Of a DNA stretch of 43,959 bases, positions 1-7,556 are shown one piece after another. The notes under the pieces were generated by a model that saw nothing but the letters and a program-made list of their open reading frames with translations, was not told the DNA's origin and ran no database searches. The stretch lies in the NCBI GenBank assembly GCA_016930635.1, contig JAFGGI010000022.1:1-43959 (forward strand). Reading direction: 5' to 3'. Source of the DNA: Sedimentisphaerales bacterium. Its GTDB lineage: Bacteria > Planctomycetota > Phycisphaerae > Sedimentisphaerales > UBA12454. The translations under genes and the position numbers were made by a program. Within the stretch, counting starts at the first letter, position 1. The number at the start of each line of letters is the position of its first letter.

Positions 1-85
1 AGGTGTCGGAGCGGCTGATCGAGCTGGTTTCGAAAACCAGTGTGCTCTTTACCGAGTACCGCGGGTTCGAATCCCGCCCTCTCCG
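1..85 (+). tRNA. tRNA-Ser(CGA), 5' end cut by the window edge
   Basis: The T arm (61-77), the 3' acceptor strand CCTCTCC (78-84) and discriminator G85 are intact. The anticodon stem encloses loop TTCGAAA with anticodon CGA at 31-33, which reads UCG. The long variable arm (GTGCTC paired with GAGTAC) is the class II form expected of tRNA-Ser. Only the last three bases of the 5' acceptor strand are inside the window, so about four bases are missing. No CCA is encoded. The gene lies antisense to the open 3' end of hemA. Confidence 0.95.
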
Positions 86-1091
86 TTAGCCAGTAAATAA
101 AGTTTTCGGTAAATTCCGCGACTATCTTTTGAGCTTTTGGCACTTCTGTCCGGCGTTTTTGTTTATTAATGCTTATCCGCTCATCGATATCATCAATGTT
201 GAGCAGTTGGACACATTTGAACCGGCCGATCGAAGCCTCGATATCCCTCGGTACCGCAAGATCGATTATCAGTAAAGGCTTATCTCTTTTTGGCAGTATA
301 TCGGCAACTGAATCGTGTTTCACTATTGCCTTGCCGGCAGAAGTGGAGGAGATAACCAGGTCAGCTTCGCAAAGCACATTAGCAGCTTCTGAGAGGTCAA
401 TAATCTGACCGGTTTTGAGCCGAGCAATTACCTCTTTGGCTTTTTCAGTACTTCGATTTGCAATAACAAGGTTCTCAAGTCCTGACTTGACTAAATATTT
501 GGCCACAAGTTCTGAATTTTCGCCTGCACCAATGATTAACGCTTTACTGTCAGCTAAGTTTATCTTGCTTTTGGCCAATTCTACTGCTGCCAGGCTGATG
601 GAGACAGCGCCGCAGTTAATATCGGTTTGTGTTCGTACGGCTTTGCCGACCCTAAAGGCTGTGTGAAAGAGTTTATGGAACAAAGATTTACTCATCTTTA
701 GAGAAACACTTTCGCTGTATGCTTTTTTGACCTGTGCCAAAACCTGATTTTCACCTATCATTTGCGAATCAAGGCCTGCTGCAACTTTAAAAAGATGACG
801 GACAACGTCCATACCTTCTATTTGCTGTTTGAATTTATCCCAGATATGCCCGGCCTGCGGCTTGATATGTCTTATGAGCTCACTTATAAAAGAGACACAA
901 TCAAAATCATCCTCTGCATGCAGGTAAATTTCCAACCTGTTGCAGGTTGAAAGAATAACGGCCTCATTTATTTCATCCTGTGCACCCATTCTGGCCAGGG
1001 CAAAGAGTCTGTCTTGCTCAGTCAGAGAGACGAGTTCACGCTCTTTGACAGGGCAGTTATGGAAACTAATACTATTTAAGACAAGTTTCAT
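1..1091 (-). CDS. hemA: Glutamyl-tRNA reductase HemA, 3' end open at the window edge
   Basis: This enzyme reduces Glu-tRNA to glutamate-1-semialdehyde with NADPH, the first step of C5-pathway tetrapyrrole synthesis. I translated the minus strand from ATG at 1091: the catalytic Cys lies in STCNR (Cys50, the usual position), GENQV is at 113-117, and an NADPH-binding IIGAGE segment follows near residue 185. The frame has no stop down to position 1. Up to residue 335 it matches the family, ending at the start of the C-terminal dimerisation helix (FIYWL). From residue 336 it reads the antisense of the tRNA-Ser gene. Family members are usually about 410-450 residues, so the dimerisation domain is either missing or replaced. 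The start lies 9 nt after the cytochrome stop codon, so the two are probably co-transcribed. Confidence 0.9.
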   Translation of the reverse strand, partial: MKLVLNSISFHNCPVKERELVSLTEQDRLFALARMGAQDEINEAVILSTCNRLEIYLHAEDDFDCVSFISELIRHIKPQAGHIWDKFKQQIEGMDVVRHLFKVAAGLDSQMIGENQVLAQVKKAYSESVSLKMSKSLFHKLFHTAFRVGKAVRTQTDINCGAVSISLAAVELAKSKINLADSKALIIGAGENSELVAKYLVKSGLENLVIANRSTEKAKEVIARLKTGQIIDLSEAANVLCEADLVISSTSAGKAIVKHDSVADILPKRDKPLLIIDLAVPRDIEASIGRFKCVQLLNIDDIDERISINKQKRRTEVPKAQKIVAEFTENFIYWLTERAGFEPAVLGKEHTGFRNQLDQPLRH

Positions 1092-1100
1092 ATTGCTCCG

Positions 1101-3389
1101 TTACTTACCGCACAACCAGTTTTCTGCAAATATCGCTAAATCCGCAGTATCAACACCGCCGAGGCCGTCGAGATTTGCAGGCCCGCAATCTATACTGCAG
1201 TCATTACGCCAATACGATGCAAAGACGGCAAAATCAAGGAAATCTATCCCGCATTTGCCGTCCAGGTCAACAGGACAAGGCACAGGCTCGGTCCCCCAGC
1301 TCGCTGAGGTCATTTCGAATGGTACTATACAGTCAACCGCTGCATCGCTTCCGTCCAGGCCGTGGTTGTGGAACCACAAATCCCAGATGGTATTGCCCCA
1401 TTCTTTTAACTTACTGAAGAACGGGTCGGTTTGGACGATGTAGGCATTTGGTTCGCCGGAAGGTGCAGGACTTGCAAGTGTATTGGCATCTGCGTTTATT
1501 TCATCCCTTAAAAATTCGACATATTCTCTCGAAGTGCCCTGATAGTACAAAGACACCTTGACGAATTCGGCATTTTGCGGGATGGTCATAGTTACTTCAT
1601 CGTATCCGCCGGCATATTCTGCTGCTGTAAAATAATTCGGGTCCGCCTGGCCGTGCCAGACAGGCTCGCACAGACGCTCATAAGAGGCAGCGACGTCAAA
1701 CCCCTTGGGCGGAATTCGATTGTCTTTATATCTGCCGGTAGCAAGGACAAAATGGAACGTCTCATCTTCGCCTGTCAGAGCACTTTTCGGATGAACTTCA
1801 TAAACCAGCTCATCGACATAGGCTTCTGTCGGTGCTAAAGCAGGTGAACTGTGAGCGTGCGGAAGACCTCGCAACGTGCCCGCGTCTGAATCATAAGGAT
1901 TGGCTTCATAACTTAGACAGCCGTTTACATAGGCCTTGATATTCAAAAACATTCTCCTGCCTTCAGGAAAACCTGATATCAGTTTGTGCGGCGTATTGTT
2001 TTGAACTTTAAAGGACAACTGACCTGTCACAGAATCATAGTTCAGATCCTTTAAAGTAGCTGCGATGCGAAGCTGGTCCTTAGCTCTTTGAGAGCCTGCT
2101 ATTAACGCATCGCCGTTGGTTTTCGGGGTTTGACCCAGGTTAAGGTCAAGAGTCAGTACAGCCGGGCCCTTGTCGAGTATTTGTACATTGACAGGGTCGT
2201 ATTCTGGAACAGTCGGGTCAAGCGTTCCGAGTATATATGACAGCCATGCGTTGCCGCCTGTCATATCGTGCGCGGGCAGACCTGAGTTTGGATGCTCAGT
2301 ACTTTCATCCGGCCGCAGTGGAATGCCGTTCTTATTACACCCGTATCCTGTAACATCTCTCATGTGACAGTCCTGACACTTTGCTGCCCAGTCGATACCG
2401 CCGCTCAATAGTACGAATTCCGGATTGGTAGCTGCGCCTCCCTGTTGAGCATAATCGGAAAGCATAAATTCTGAATAAGTCCTTTCAACGTGAAAATATC
2501 TAAAGGCTGAATATTGATCTGTCGTAAGGTCAAGCCCGCCGGACTGATCGGGCAGGCCTGACAGACCCAGATTTGCCAGTGCCGGGTTGGATACATCATG
2601 GCAGGTAGAGCAGAAATACTTCGATTTGTGATATCTGCTGTAAAGCTGCTGGTGTTTTCCTTCTGCATCGGCAAAGCTTGCGCGTTTTTGTCCGCCGCCG
2701 CTGGAGAAATACTGTCCGCTGCCATTTTCAGTATAGGTTGAATATACAGGTACATTAAATTTCGTATAAAAATCTGATCCTGAGAACATCTTAATATCTA
2801 CCGACAGGGACAAGTCTTCCTGATAGGTCTTAGTTGCCTCGGTTTGAGAAAGCGTGCCGCTGCCCGGACCTGTATTACCTGCCTCATCCCAGTAACCTGA
2901 CCAATCACTTCCTTCGCGCAGACCGCCATAGGTTGTCTCGAAAAATGGGTCATAAAGACTGTGGCAGAAATCGCAGTGCAGTCCGTCAAAATCACTGGCC
3001 GTCATAAGCGATGCGTTAGGCGGGTCCGACCGGCCGCCAAGCCAGCCTTCAGGGAAATGACATCTCTCGCAAATGTCGCCTGCGTTTGCATTGCCCAAAG
3101 CCCATATCGAATCCTGCAGCGCAACAGTAAAGCACGCCCAGAATATCGGGTCTCTTGCGGCTTGAGCCATCATAGAGCCTTTCCAGTTGAAGCCCGGCTC
3201 TACTGCCTGGTCATAATCGGCATGACAGTTCAGGCATCTGTCCGGTGCCTCAAGATTTATTCCCTGGCTTGGCTGTGTGCCGGGCATCCGCACGAGCGGA
3301 TCATTTTCCACAAGCAGCGGAACCCAGGCATAAACTGAAAAGACAATGGCTATTAAGAAGACTATCAGAATTGTTGTTTTGATCTTCAT
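1101..3389 (-). CDS. Secreted five-heme c-type cytochrome with dockerin-like C-terminus
   Basis: This 762-residue exported protein has a basic start and hydrophobic stretch (about residues 2-22) as a signal peptide or N-terminal anchor. Five CXXCH heme-binding motifs are visible: CLNCH (52-56), CERCH (107-111), CDFCH (139-143), CSTCH (260-264) and CQDCH (338-342). The C-terminal 60 residues hold two Asp-rich, EF-hand-like dockerin repeats (DLDGKCGIDFLDFAVF and NLDGLGGVDTADLAIF). I chose ATG 3389 because an AGGAAGAG ribosome site precedes it and the signal sequence follows directly; upstream in-frame ATGs at 3422 and 3440 are alternatives. It probably moves electrons in the periplasm or at the cell surface; the partner and any enzymatic activity are unknown. 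It lies upstream of hemA and divergent from the cytochrome c maturation genes. Confidence 0.8.
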   Translation of the reverse strand: MKIKTTILIVFLIAIVFSVYAWVPLLVENDPLVRMPGTQPSQGINLEAPDRCLNCHADYDQAVEPGFNWKGSMMAQAARDPIFWACFTVALQDSIWALGNANAGDICERCHFPEGWLGGRSDPPNASLMTASDFDGLHCDFCHSLYDPFFETTYGGLREGSDWSGYWDEAGNTGPGSGTLSQTEATKTYQEDLSLSVDIKMFSGSDFYTKFNVPVYSTYTENGSGQYFSSGGGQKRASFADAEGKHQQLYSRYHKSKYFCSTCHDVSNPALANLGLSGLPDQSGGLDLTTDQYSAFRYFHVERTYSEFMLSDYAQQGGAATNPEFVLLSGGIDWAAKCQDCHMRDVTGYGCNKNGIPLRPDESTEHPNSGLPAHDMTGGNAWLSYILGTLDPTVPEYDPVNVQILDKGPAVLTLDLNLGQTPKTNGDALIAGSQRAKDQLRIAATLKDLNYDSVTGQLSFKVQNNTPHKLISGFPEGRRMFLNIKAYVNGCLSYEANPYDSDAGTLRGLPHAHSSPALAPTEAYVDELVYEVHPKSALTGEDETFHFVLATGRYKDNRIPPKGFDVAASYERLCEPVWHGQADPNYFTAAEYAGGYDEVTMTIPQNAEFVKVSLYYQGTSREYVEFLRDEINADANTLASPAPSGEPNAYIVQTDPFFSKLKEWGNTIWDLWFHNHGLDGSDAAVDCIVPFEMTSASWGTEPVPCPVDLDGKCGIDFLDFAVFASYWRNDCSIDCGPANLDGLGGVDTADLAIFAENWLCGK

Positions 3390-3464
3390 TTTCTCTTCCT
3401 TTCCCTGAAGATACAAAAACATATCCCCCCCGATTAACACAGACTCTCACGCTATAATATGATT

Positions 3465-3492
3465 ATTATATCGCAATGGGCAGGAATTGCAA
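3465..3492 (-). promoter_or_regulatory. Predicted sigma70-type promoter for the cytochrome-hemA unit
   Basis: On the minus strand the -35 element is TTGCAA (3492-3487) and the -10 element TATAAT (3470-3465), with a 16-bp spacer. The predicted start near 3458 gives a leader of about 70 nt before ATG 3389. Confidence 0.55.
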
Positions 3493-3598
3493 TATAATTA
3501 TTGCTGTGATATTATCATTTTGGTGGAACTATATATAATGGTTAAAAGTATCTTATTGTAGTATTTACCGATAGTTATGCTGTTTTGACAGGGACGTT

Positions 3599-4327
3599 AT
3601 GGAAAAGTTTCATCGTCTTGTAATGTGGATTGTTTTGCTGCTGATAATACTCTTGGTCGGCTTTTCTATTTATGGTGCATTTATCGGCGCTGAAAAAGCA
3701 AAGGAGTTTTTCAATTCACTGCCGTTAATTTCCTATTGGCTCATATTAATCTTTATGCTGATAGTCGGATTTTTGAACTTTCCAAGACTCGCAAGAACTC
3801 CTTCTCTTTTGCTGATTCATTTTGGCTGTATATTAATAATTGCCGCAGGTATGTACGGCTCAGAAGCAGGGCACAAGGCCCGGAAAAATATCTTCGGCGT
3901 TGATAAGATCTATCGGGGCCAAATGATAATACCCCAAAATCATGAGATAGATATAGTCAAGCTGGAAAATACCGACCAGATAAAACTATTGCCTTTTTTG
4001 ATAAAGCTCAAAGACTTCAGAATCGAATATTACGGACAGGGACAAACCGGCACAGGGGCTATCCGGGATTTTATAAGCAGTTTAGCTGTAATTAAAGACG
4101 GCAAAACCATTGCCCAGAAAGATGTAGAAGTAAATCATCCGCTTCATTTTGGTGGATATTATTTCTATCAGCATTCATATGACCCTAAAGCAGCCCGATA
4201 TACTGTTCTTAAAGTTGTCTCCGACAGCGGCCTAGGGGCTGTTTATATTGGGTATCTTTGCCTTGCGGCAGGAGTTTTCTGGCACTTCTGGCTGGGTCAG
4301 TTATTCAGAAAAACGGAAAATAATTAA
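3599..4327 (+). CDS. Cytochrome c biogenesis protein CcsB/ResB-like
   Basis: This is a 242-residue membrane protein with predicted transmembrane segments near residues 8-30, 42-62, 70-88 and 205-225, and a large extracytoplasmic segment between the last two. This is a shortened ResB/Ccs1 layout. Family members hold heme together with CcsA and ligate it to apocytochromes in system II maturation; many are 400-550 residues, so this one is compact. Its stop codon is directly followed by the ccsA start, and the five-heme cytochrome and hemA lie on the opposite side. I assign it by topology, segments such as HPLHFGGYYFYQHSYD and the ccsA neighbour. The role is fairly secure, residue-level function less so. 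Confidence 0.8.
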   Translation: MEKFHRLVMWIVLLLIILLVGFSIYGAFIGAEKAKEFFNSLPLISYWLILIFMLIVGFLNFPRLARTPSLLLIHFGCILIIAAGMYGSEAGHKARKNIFGVDKIYRGQMIIPQNHEIDIVKLENTDQIKLLPFLIKLKDFRIEYYGQGQTGTGAIRDFISSLAVIKDGKTIAQKDVEVNHPLHFGGYYFYQHSYDPKAARYTVLKVVSDSGLGAVYIGYLCLAAGVFWHFWLGQLFRKTENN

Positions 4328-5110
4328 ATGGAAATCTACTATACAACACAAGGCCTGCTTGTTTACGCTACGATAGCGTGTTACCTATTGGCCTTTTTGT
4401 GTGCCTTGCTCAAATGGCGAAAGGCAGGGCGGCTGTTGTATATGCTCGGATTTTTGACTGCGGTTTTTTCCTTTGCCTACCGCTGGTATCAGGTCAGACA
4501 TGTGCCTTTGCAGAACCTGTTTGAGGTATTTTTGTTTTTGGGGATGCTGATTTATCCGGTATCGGTATTCTGTAAGCGAAAGCTTAAGGTTGAAAATGAT
4601 GCCTTTGATATGTTTATCGGTATTGTTGTTCTTTTCCCGGCCGGTTTTATTTTCAGTCCCGAACCTCGCCAGCTCCCGCCTGCACTGCAGTGTTGGCTGT
4701 TTGCCCCGCACGTTGCAGTCTATATGCTTTCGTATATCTTTATGGCAAAGGCTGCCTTTGAAGGAATGTTACAATTATTTTGCACAGGCGACAGGTCACT
4801 CGAAAAAGAGTCGGCATCTTATCGTATGGTTTGTGCGGGCTTTCCATTGATGACAGCGGGGTTGTTGCTCGGCAGCTGGTGGGGTCAGCTTGCATGGAGC
4901 GATTTTTGGGGTTGGGACCCGAAGGAATTATGGTCATTAGCTTCCTGGCTGGTTTATGTCGGATATTTCCATTTCAGGGCTATGTTTGGTAGAAAACATC
5001 CGCGGATTAACAGTCTTTGGGTTATTTCAGGCCTGGCCTTGATTATTATAACCCTGTTTTGGGTGAATTTGTCCCGTATTTTCGCCGGCCTGCATAGTTA
5101 TGCCACTTAA
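4328..5110 (+). CDS. ccsA: Cytochrome c biogenesis protein CcsA (heme handling)
   Basis: This 260-residue polytopic membrane protein carries the tryptophan-rich WWD signature of heme-handling proteins (SDFWGWDPKELWSL, near residues 195-210). Conserved histidines flank it, for example in RHVPLQN, APHVAVYM and the C-terminal GLHSYAT. With CcsB it forms the system II cytochrome c synthetase, which exports heme and attaches it to CXXCH motifs. It starts directly after the ccsB stop, so the two are translationally coupled. The related protein HemX often neighbours hemA; the full WWD motif and the ccsB partner favour CcsA here. Confidence 0.9.
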   Translation: MEIYYTTQGLLVYATIACYLLAFLCALLKWRKAGRLLYMLGFLTAVFSFAYRWYQVRHVPLQNLFEVFLFLGMLIYPVSVFCKRKLKVENDAFDMFIGIVVLFPAGFIFSPEPRQLPPALQCWLFAPHVAVYMLSYIFMAKAAFEGMLQLFCTGDRSLEKESASYRMVCAGFPLMTAGLLLGSWWGQLAWSDFWGWDPKELWSLASWLVYVGYFHFRAMFGRKHPRINSLWVISGLALIIITLFWVNLSRIFAGLHSYAT

Positions 5111-5131
5111 AAAAGCTAAATCCTTTTATTG

Positions 5132-5160
5132 TTGACAAGTGCCGACTGTAATTATATCCT
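5132..5160 (+). promoter_or_regulatory. Predicted promoter of tRNA-Val
   Basis: TTGACA (5132-5137) and TATCCT (5155-5160) are separated by 17 bp. A start near 5167 would lie about 5 nt before the mature tRNA, which suits a tRNA promoter. Confidence 0.6.
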
Positions 5161-5171
5161 GTCTCGCTTAA

Positions 5172-5245
5172 GGGCGATTAGCTCAGTTGGCTAGAGCGCC
5201 TGCCTTACAAGCAGGAAGTCACAGGTTCAAGTCCTGTATCGCCCA
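5172..5245 (+). tRNA. tRNA-Val(UAC)
   Basis: Acceptor strands GGGCGAT (5172-5178) and ATCGCCC (5238-5244) pair fully and A5245 is the discriminator. The anticodon stem CCTGC/GCAGG encloses loop CTTACAA with anticodon TAC, which decodes valine. D and T arms are canonical (AGCTCAGTTGG; TTCAAGT). CCA is not encoded. Confidence 0.96.
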
Positions 5246-5515
5246 TTCCTGCAGCAGGTCAGCAAATCTTAAATATGACCCGATGGGCAACAGAATCCTC
5301 AAAAACTCCACTATAAACGGTAATCGCAGATATATTATTGACATTTCAGGCCAAGTTCTTTAAAAACTTGATAACTTTTGAGTGTGGAATTTTGGGTTAG
5401 TACGAGGCGCTTGCCTGCTGCCGCCCGGAAGCGTACTGAAGTACGTTGAGGACGTGTAGTCAGGCAAAAGCAACGAAGTAATTGCCCTGAAGAACCGCTC
5501 AAAAGGCTCTTTGGA
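5246..5515 (+). repeat. Gene-free stretch with a dispersed-repeat-like element ahead of the Rhs tip
   Basis: No credible gene is visible. From about 5385 to 5500 the sequence has a mosaic look, with GTACT..AGTAC dyads (around 5432-5445) and a GCAACGAAGTAATTGCCC segment (5469-5486). It resembles short dispersed elements seen between genes in many sediment bacteria; this resemblance is from memory and unchecked. In the Rhs reading frame, Rhs-like residues begin only near 5513, and the frame is stopped by TGA at 5447. The element therefore appears to have replaced the N-terminal part of the Rhs gene. A small hairpin (CAAGTT/AACTTG) lies near 5352-5370. Confidence 0.45.
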
Positions 5516-5566
5516 AACATTATATACTTTTATACTCCTTCCAGCCAGATACTTGCACAGGAAGGT

Positions 5567-6367
5567 GTGGCAGGCAGATACTATTACATCCACGATAGGT
5601 TAGGCTCTATAAGGGTTGTTGTCGATGAAGATGGCGATGTAATAAACAGTTACACCTATGACGCCTTCGGACGAGATTTGCCTTCCGAGTGTAATGAGAT
5701 GATTTATAATCCCTTCAAATTCACCGGCCAATGGTACGACAGCGAAACAGGCCAGTACTATTTAAGAGCCAGAATGTACGACCCGGTTTTGATGCGATTT
5801 ACTGCTTATGATCCGGTATTGGGTAAACAGGAGATACCTCTAACTTTGCATCCATACCTTTATTGTACTAATGATTCAATAAATGCAATCGATCTAAGTG
5901 GAGAGTTTGCTTGGCCTATTTTTGGTGCGTTATCTGCGGGTACTGCTGTATACTCAGCGTCGATTTATGCTATTGCAACAGGTATAGAATACGACTATGA
6001 CGAATTAATAAATATGGGTTTCCGAATGCAAAATTATATTGCACCGGCAATGTATTTTGGTGCAATAACAGGTCCACTATTACCGGTTGCGCCAGGTATT
6101 ATAACAAACTTTACTTTGGCAGTATGGGATACATTAACAACGACAGTAATTTATACTGTAGGATATGCCTATGTAGGAGGTGAGGCGTTAGTTAAGGCGG
6201 TAGCATATTGGGCAATAGCTTATCCTGAGTCTACTATATATGGTGTTATTAATGTTATAGATATGATAGCACAAATAGGGGGCCCCCCTGGATCTTTGCC
6301 AACGACACCTCTTGGTGCTTTGACGTGGCTATATGTAAATTATGACAATTATATGAGGCAGAAGTAG
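5567..6367 (+). CDS. Truncated Rhs/YD-repeat protein tip with hydrophobic C-terminal domain
   Basis: Residues 1-112 match the end of an Rhs core: YYYIHDRLGSIRVVVDEDGD, SYTYDAFGR, FKFTGQWYDSETGQYY, LRARMYDP, and a terminal NDSINAIDLSGE where polymorphic toxins switch from core to variable tip. Residues 113-266 do not resemble the core. They are Gly/Ala/Ile-rich with several hydrophobic stretches, as expected of a membrane-active effector, but I recognise no toxin family. GTG 5567 is only a nominal start: Rhs-like sequence extends up to about 5513 and the frame stays open to 5450, with no signal peptide or long repeat region. This is probably an orphan or degraded Rhs tip. Two membrane proteins follow. 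Bases from about 5850 on are more AT-rich than neighbouring genes. Confidence 0.75.
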   Translation: MAGRYYYIHDRLGSIRVVVDEDGDVINSYTYDAFGRDLPSECNEMIYNPFKFTGQWYDSETGQYYLRARMYDPVLMRFTAYDPVLGKQEIPLTLHPYLYCTNDSINAIDLSGEFAWPIFGALSAGTAVYSASIYAIATGIEYDYDELINMGFRMQNYIAPAMYFGAITGPLLPVAPGIITNFTLAVWDTLTTTVIYTVGYAYVGGEALVKAVAYWAIAYPESTIYGVINVIDMIAQIGGPPGSLPTTPLGALTWLYVNYDNYMRQK

Positions 6368-6453
6368 CAGTAAAGTATAATTATTTTAAATACTTATTTA
6401 TATTTTGTTTGTTCTGATATTTTCGAAATGCCGATAAACTTGAAGGTCTTAAA

Positions 6454-6873
6454 TTGATAACATTAATTGTTTTTTCAATCATTGGCTTGATACTGAGTGG
6501 ATTTATTCATCTTTGCTCGCTTTTTCATATTTATAGTCCATCAAGACAGTTGATGATAATAAATCAAATAGGTATTATCATTGTAATATATTCATCTCTT
6601 ATCATCTCAAAAAAAATACTTAGCGAAACTAATATAAAGAATTGCAAAAGAACCATTTTTGATGCTTGTCCCCGGTGGATATTAATTATGACAGTTTTTC
6701 TTGTTATATATGCCTTGGCAGGTCTTATCTTCTTTGCGTTCAAAAGGTATTCTTCAGGCTCAATTGTAGATACAAACGAGTTTTATGGTTTTTCAGGACA
6801 CTGGATGGCTTTTTACTCTTTAGCCTTGACATTGTTATATTCCTGTAAGTGTTTGAAAAATGATGTGCATTAG
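6454..6873 (+). CDS. Small membrane protein, candidate immunity protein A
   Basis: This is a 139-residue protein with predicted transmembrane segments near residues 3-22, 30-50, 70-95 and 112-130. It starts at TTG 6454, preceded by GAAGGT (6442-6447) at good spacing; no in-frame ATG is available because a TGA lies at 6415. It aligns with the next gene: residues 1-21 line up without gaps (both end in HLC), and both share a central Cys-Pro-aromatic-Trp motif (CPRW here, CPYW there) followed by a hydrophobic IYALAG/VYGIAT segment. I know no named family. Position behind an Rhs tip and membrane topology fit an immunity protein against a membrane-active toxin, but that is inference. The gene is AT-rich. 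Confidence 0.6.
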   Translation: MITLIVFSIIGLILSGFIHLCSLFHIYSPSRQLMIINQIGIIIVIYSSLIISKKILSETNIKNCKRTIFDACPRWILIMTVFLVIYALAGLIFFAFKRYSSGSIVDTNEFYGFSGHWMAFYSLALTLLYSCKCLKNDVH

Positions 6874-6959
6874 CGGATGATAGTTGAGCGATTGTATTAT
6901 GTGAAAATTATGCTGTTTTGTTCAAATATTACCTATTGCACAGAGTTCAGGAGATTTTG

Positions 6960-7427
6960 ATGATAGTTTTGTTATGTTTTAACTTTTTCGGGGCCTTATC
7001 TAGTTTTCTTACACATCTTTGCTTGTTGTTAGATTTTTCTCTTCCCTCAGGCAAGATAGCTATAGTTCTAAATATTGGGCTTGGTACTTTATTTTTTATT
7101 AGAATAGCTATCACTAAAGGCTTACAGCAGGAAAAAAGACAAGTTCTTAAAGATGCATTAAGGAATTTATGTCCTTACTGGTTAAAATTGATTGTAAGCC
7201 TGATTGTTGTTTATGGAATAGCCACCTGTATTTTTTCGCTAGGCATGGCTTTTTCCGAGATTTCAGTTGCGATGAAAGATTCAACTGTAGCATCGAGAAG
7301 TTTATATATTGGTGTTTTTTCTTTGATAATGGTTTGCTATACAATTGAGTTTTTAGTAGTTTATTTGTATGAAAATCTTAAGCAAACAGAACTACGGAAG
7401 CTTAAAAAGGATGGTTTTGTGTACTAA
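6960..7427 (+). CDS. Small membrane protein, candidate immunity protein B (paralogue)
   Basis: This 155-residue protein has about four predicted transmembrane segments and a basic C-terminal tail (about residues 135-152). I chose ATG 6960 over the upstream TTG 6918 because AGGAG (6949-6953) sits six bases before it, and because this start makes the N-terminus align without gaps to its neighbour (MIVLLCFNFFGALSSFLTHLC against MITLIVFSIIGLILSGFIHLC). The CPYW motif corresponds to CPRW in the neighbour. The two are diverged tandem paralogues. Duplicate immunity genes are common behind polymorphic toxin tips; function here is unproven. Confidence 0.6.
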   Translation: MIVLLCFNFFGALSSFLTHLCLLLDFSLPSGKIAIVLNIGLGTLFFIRIAITKGLQQEKRQVLKDALRNLCPYWLKLIVSLIVVYGIATCIFSLGMAFSEISVAMKDSTVASRSLYIGVFSLIMVCYTIEFLVVYLYENLKQTELRKLKKDGFVY

Positions 7428-7445
7428 TGAATAATAGGGGACGTT

Positions 7446-7556
7446 GGGGCTGTTGAAAAAGTCCGTTTTTTAGCGACTTGTTCCGTATAGCAAGACAGAC
7501 AAAAAGATACTATAACCAAGATTAATTAGGAACAGTGGGGCTGTTGAAAAAGTCCG
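7446..7556. repeat. Pair of perfect 20-bp direct repeats bounding the island
   Basis: GGGGCTGTTGAAAAAGTCCG occurs at 7446-7465 and again at 7537-7556, 91 bp apart start to start. The sequence between them is AT-rich and non-coding. The motif resembles terminal sequence of some insertion sequences or MITEs (recollection, not searched). No transposase remains in the window. The repeats lie between the membrane protein pair and the FHA gene. Confidence 0.8.

Noticed and set aside
169-950. Plus-strand open frames over hemA
   Set aside because: They are antisense to a reading frame with clear glutamyl-tRNA reductase motifs and look like no protein family.
6918-6959. TTG 6918 as start of the second membrane protein
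   Set aside because: ATG 6960 has an AGGAG site at ideal spacing and makes the N-terminus align with its paralogue.
7446-7556. CRISPR array
   Set aside because: There are only two repeats, the 71-bp interval is too long for a spacer, and no cas genes are present.
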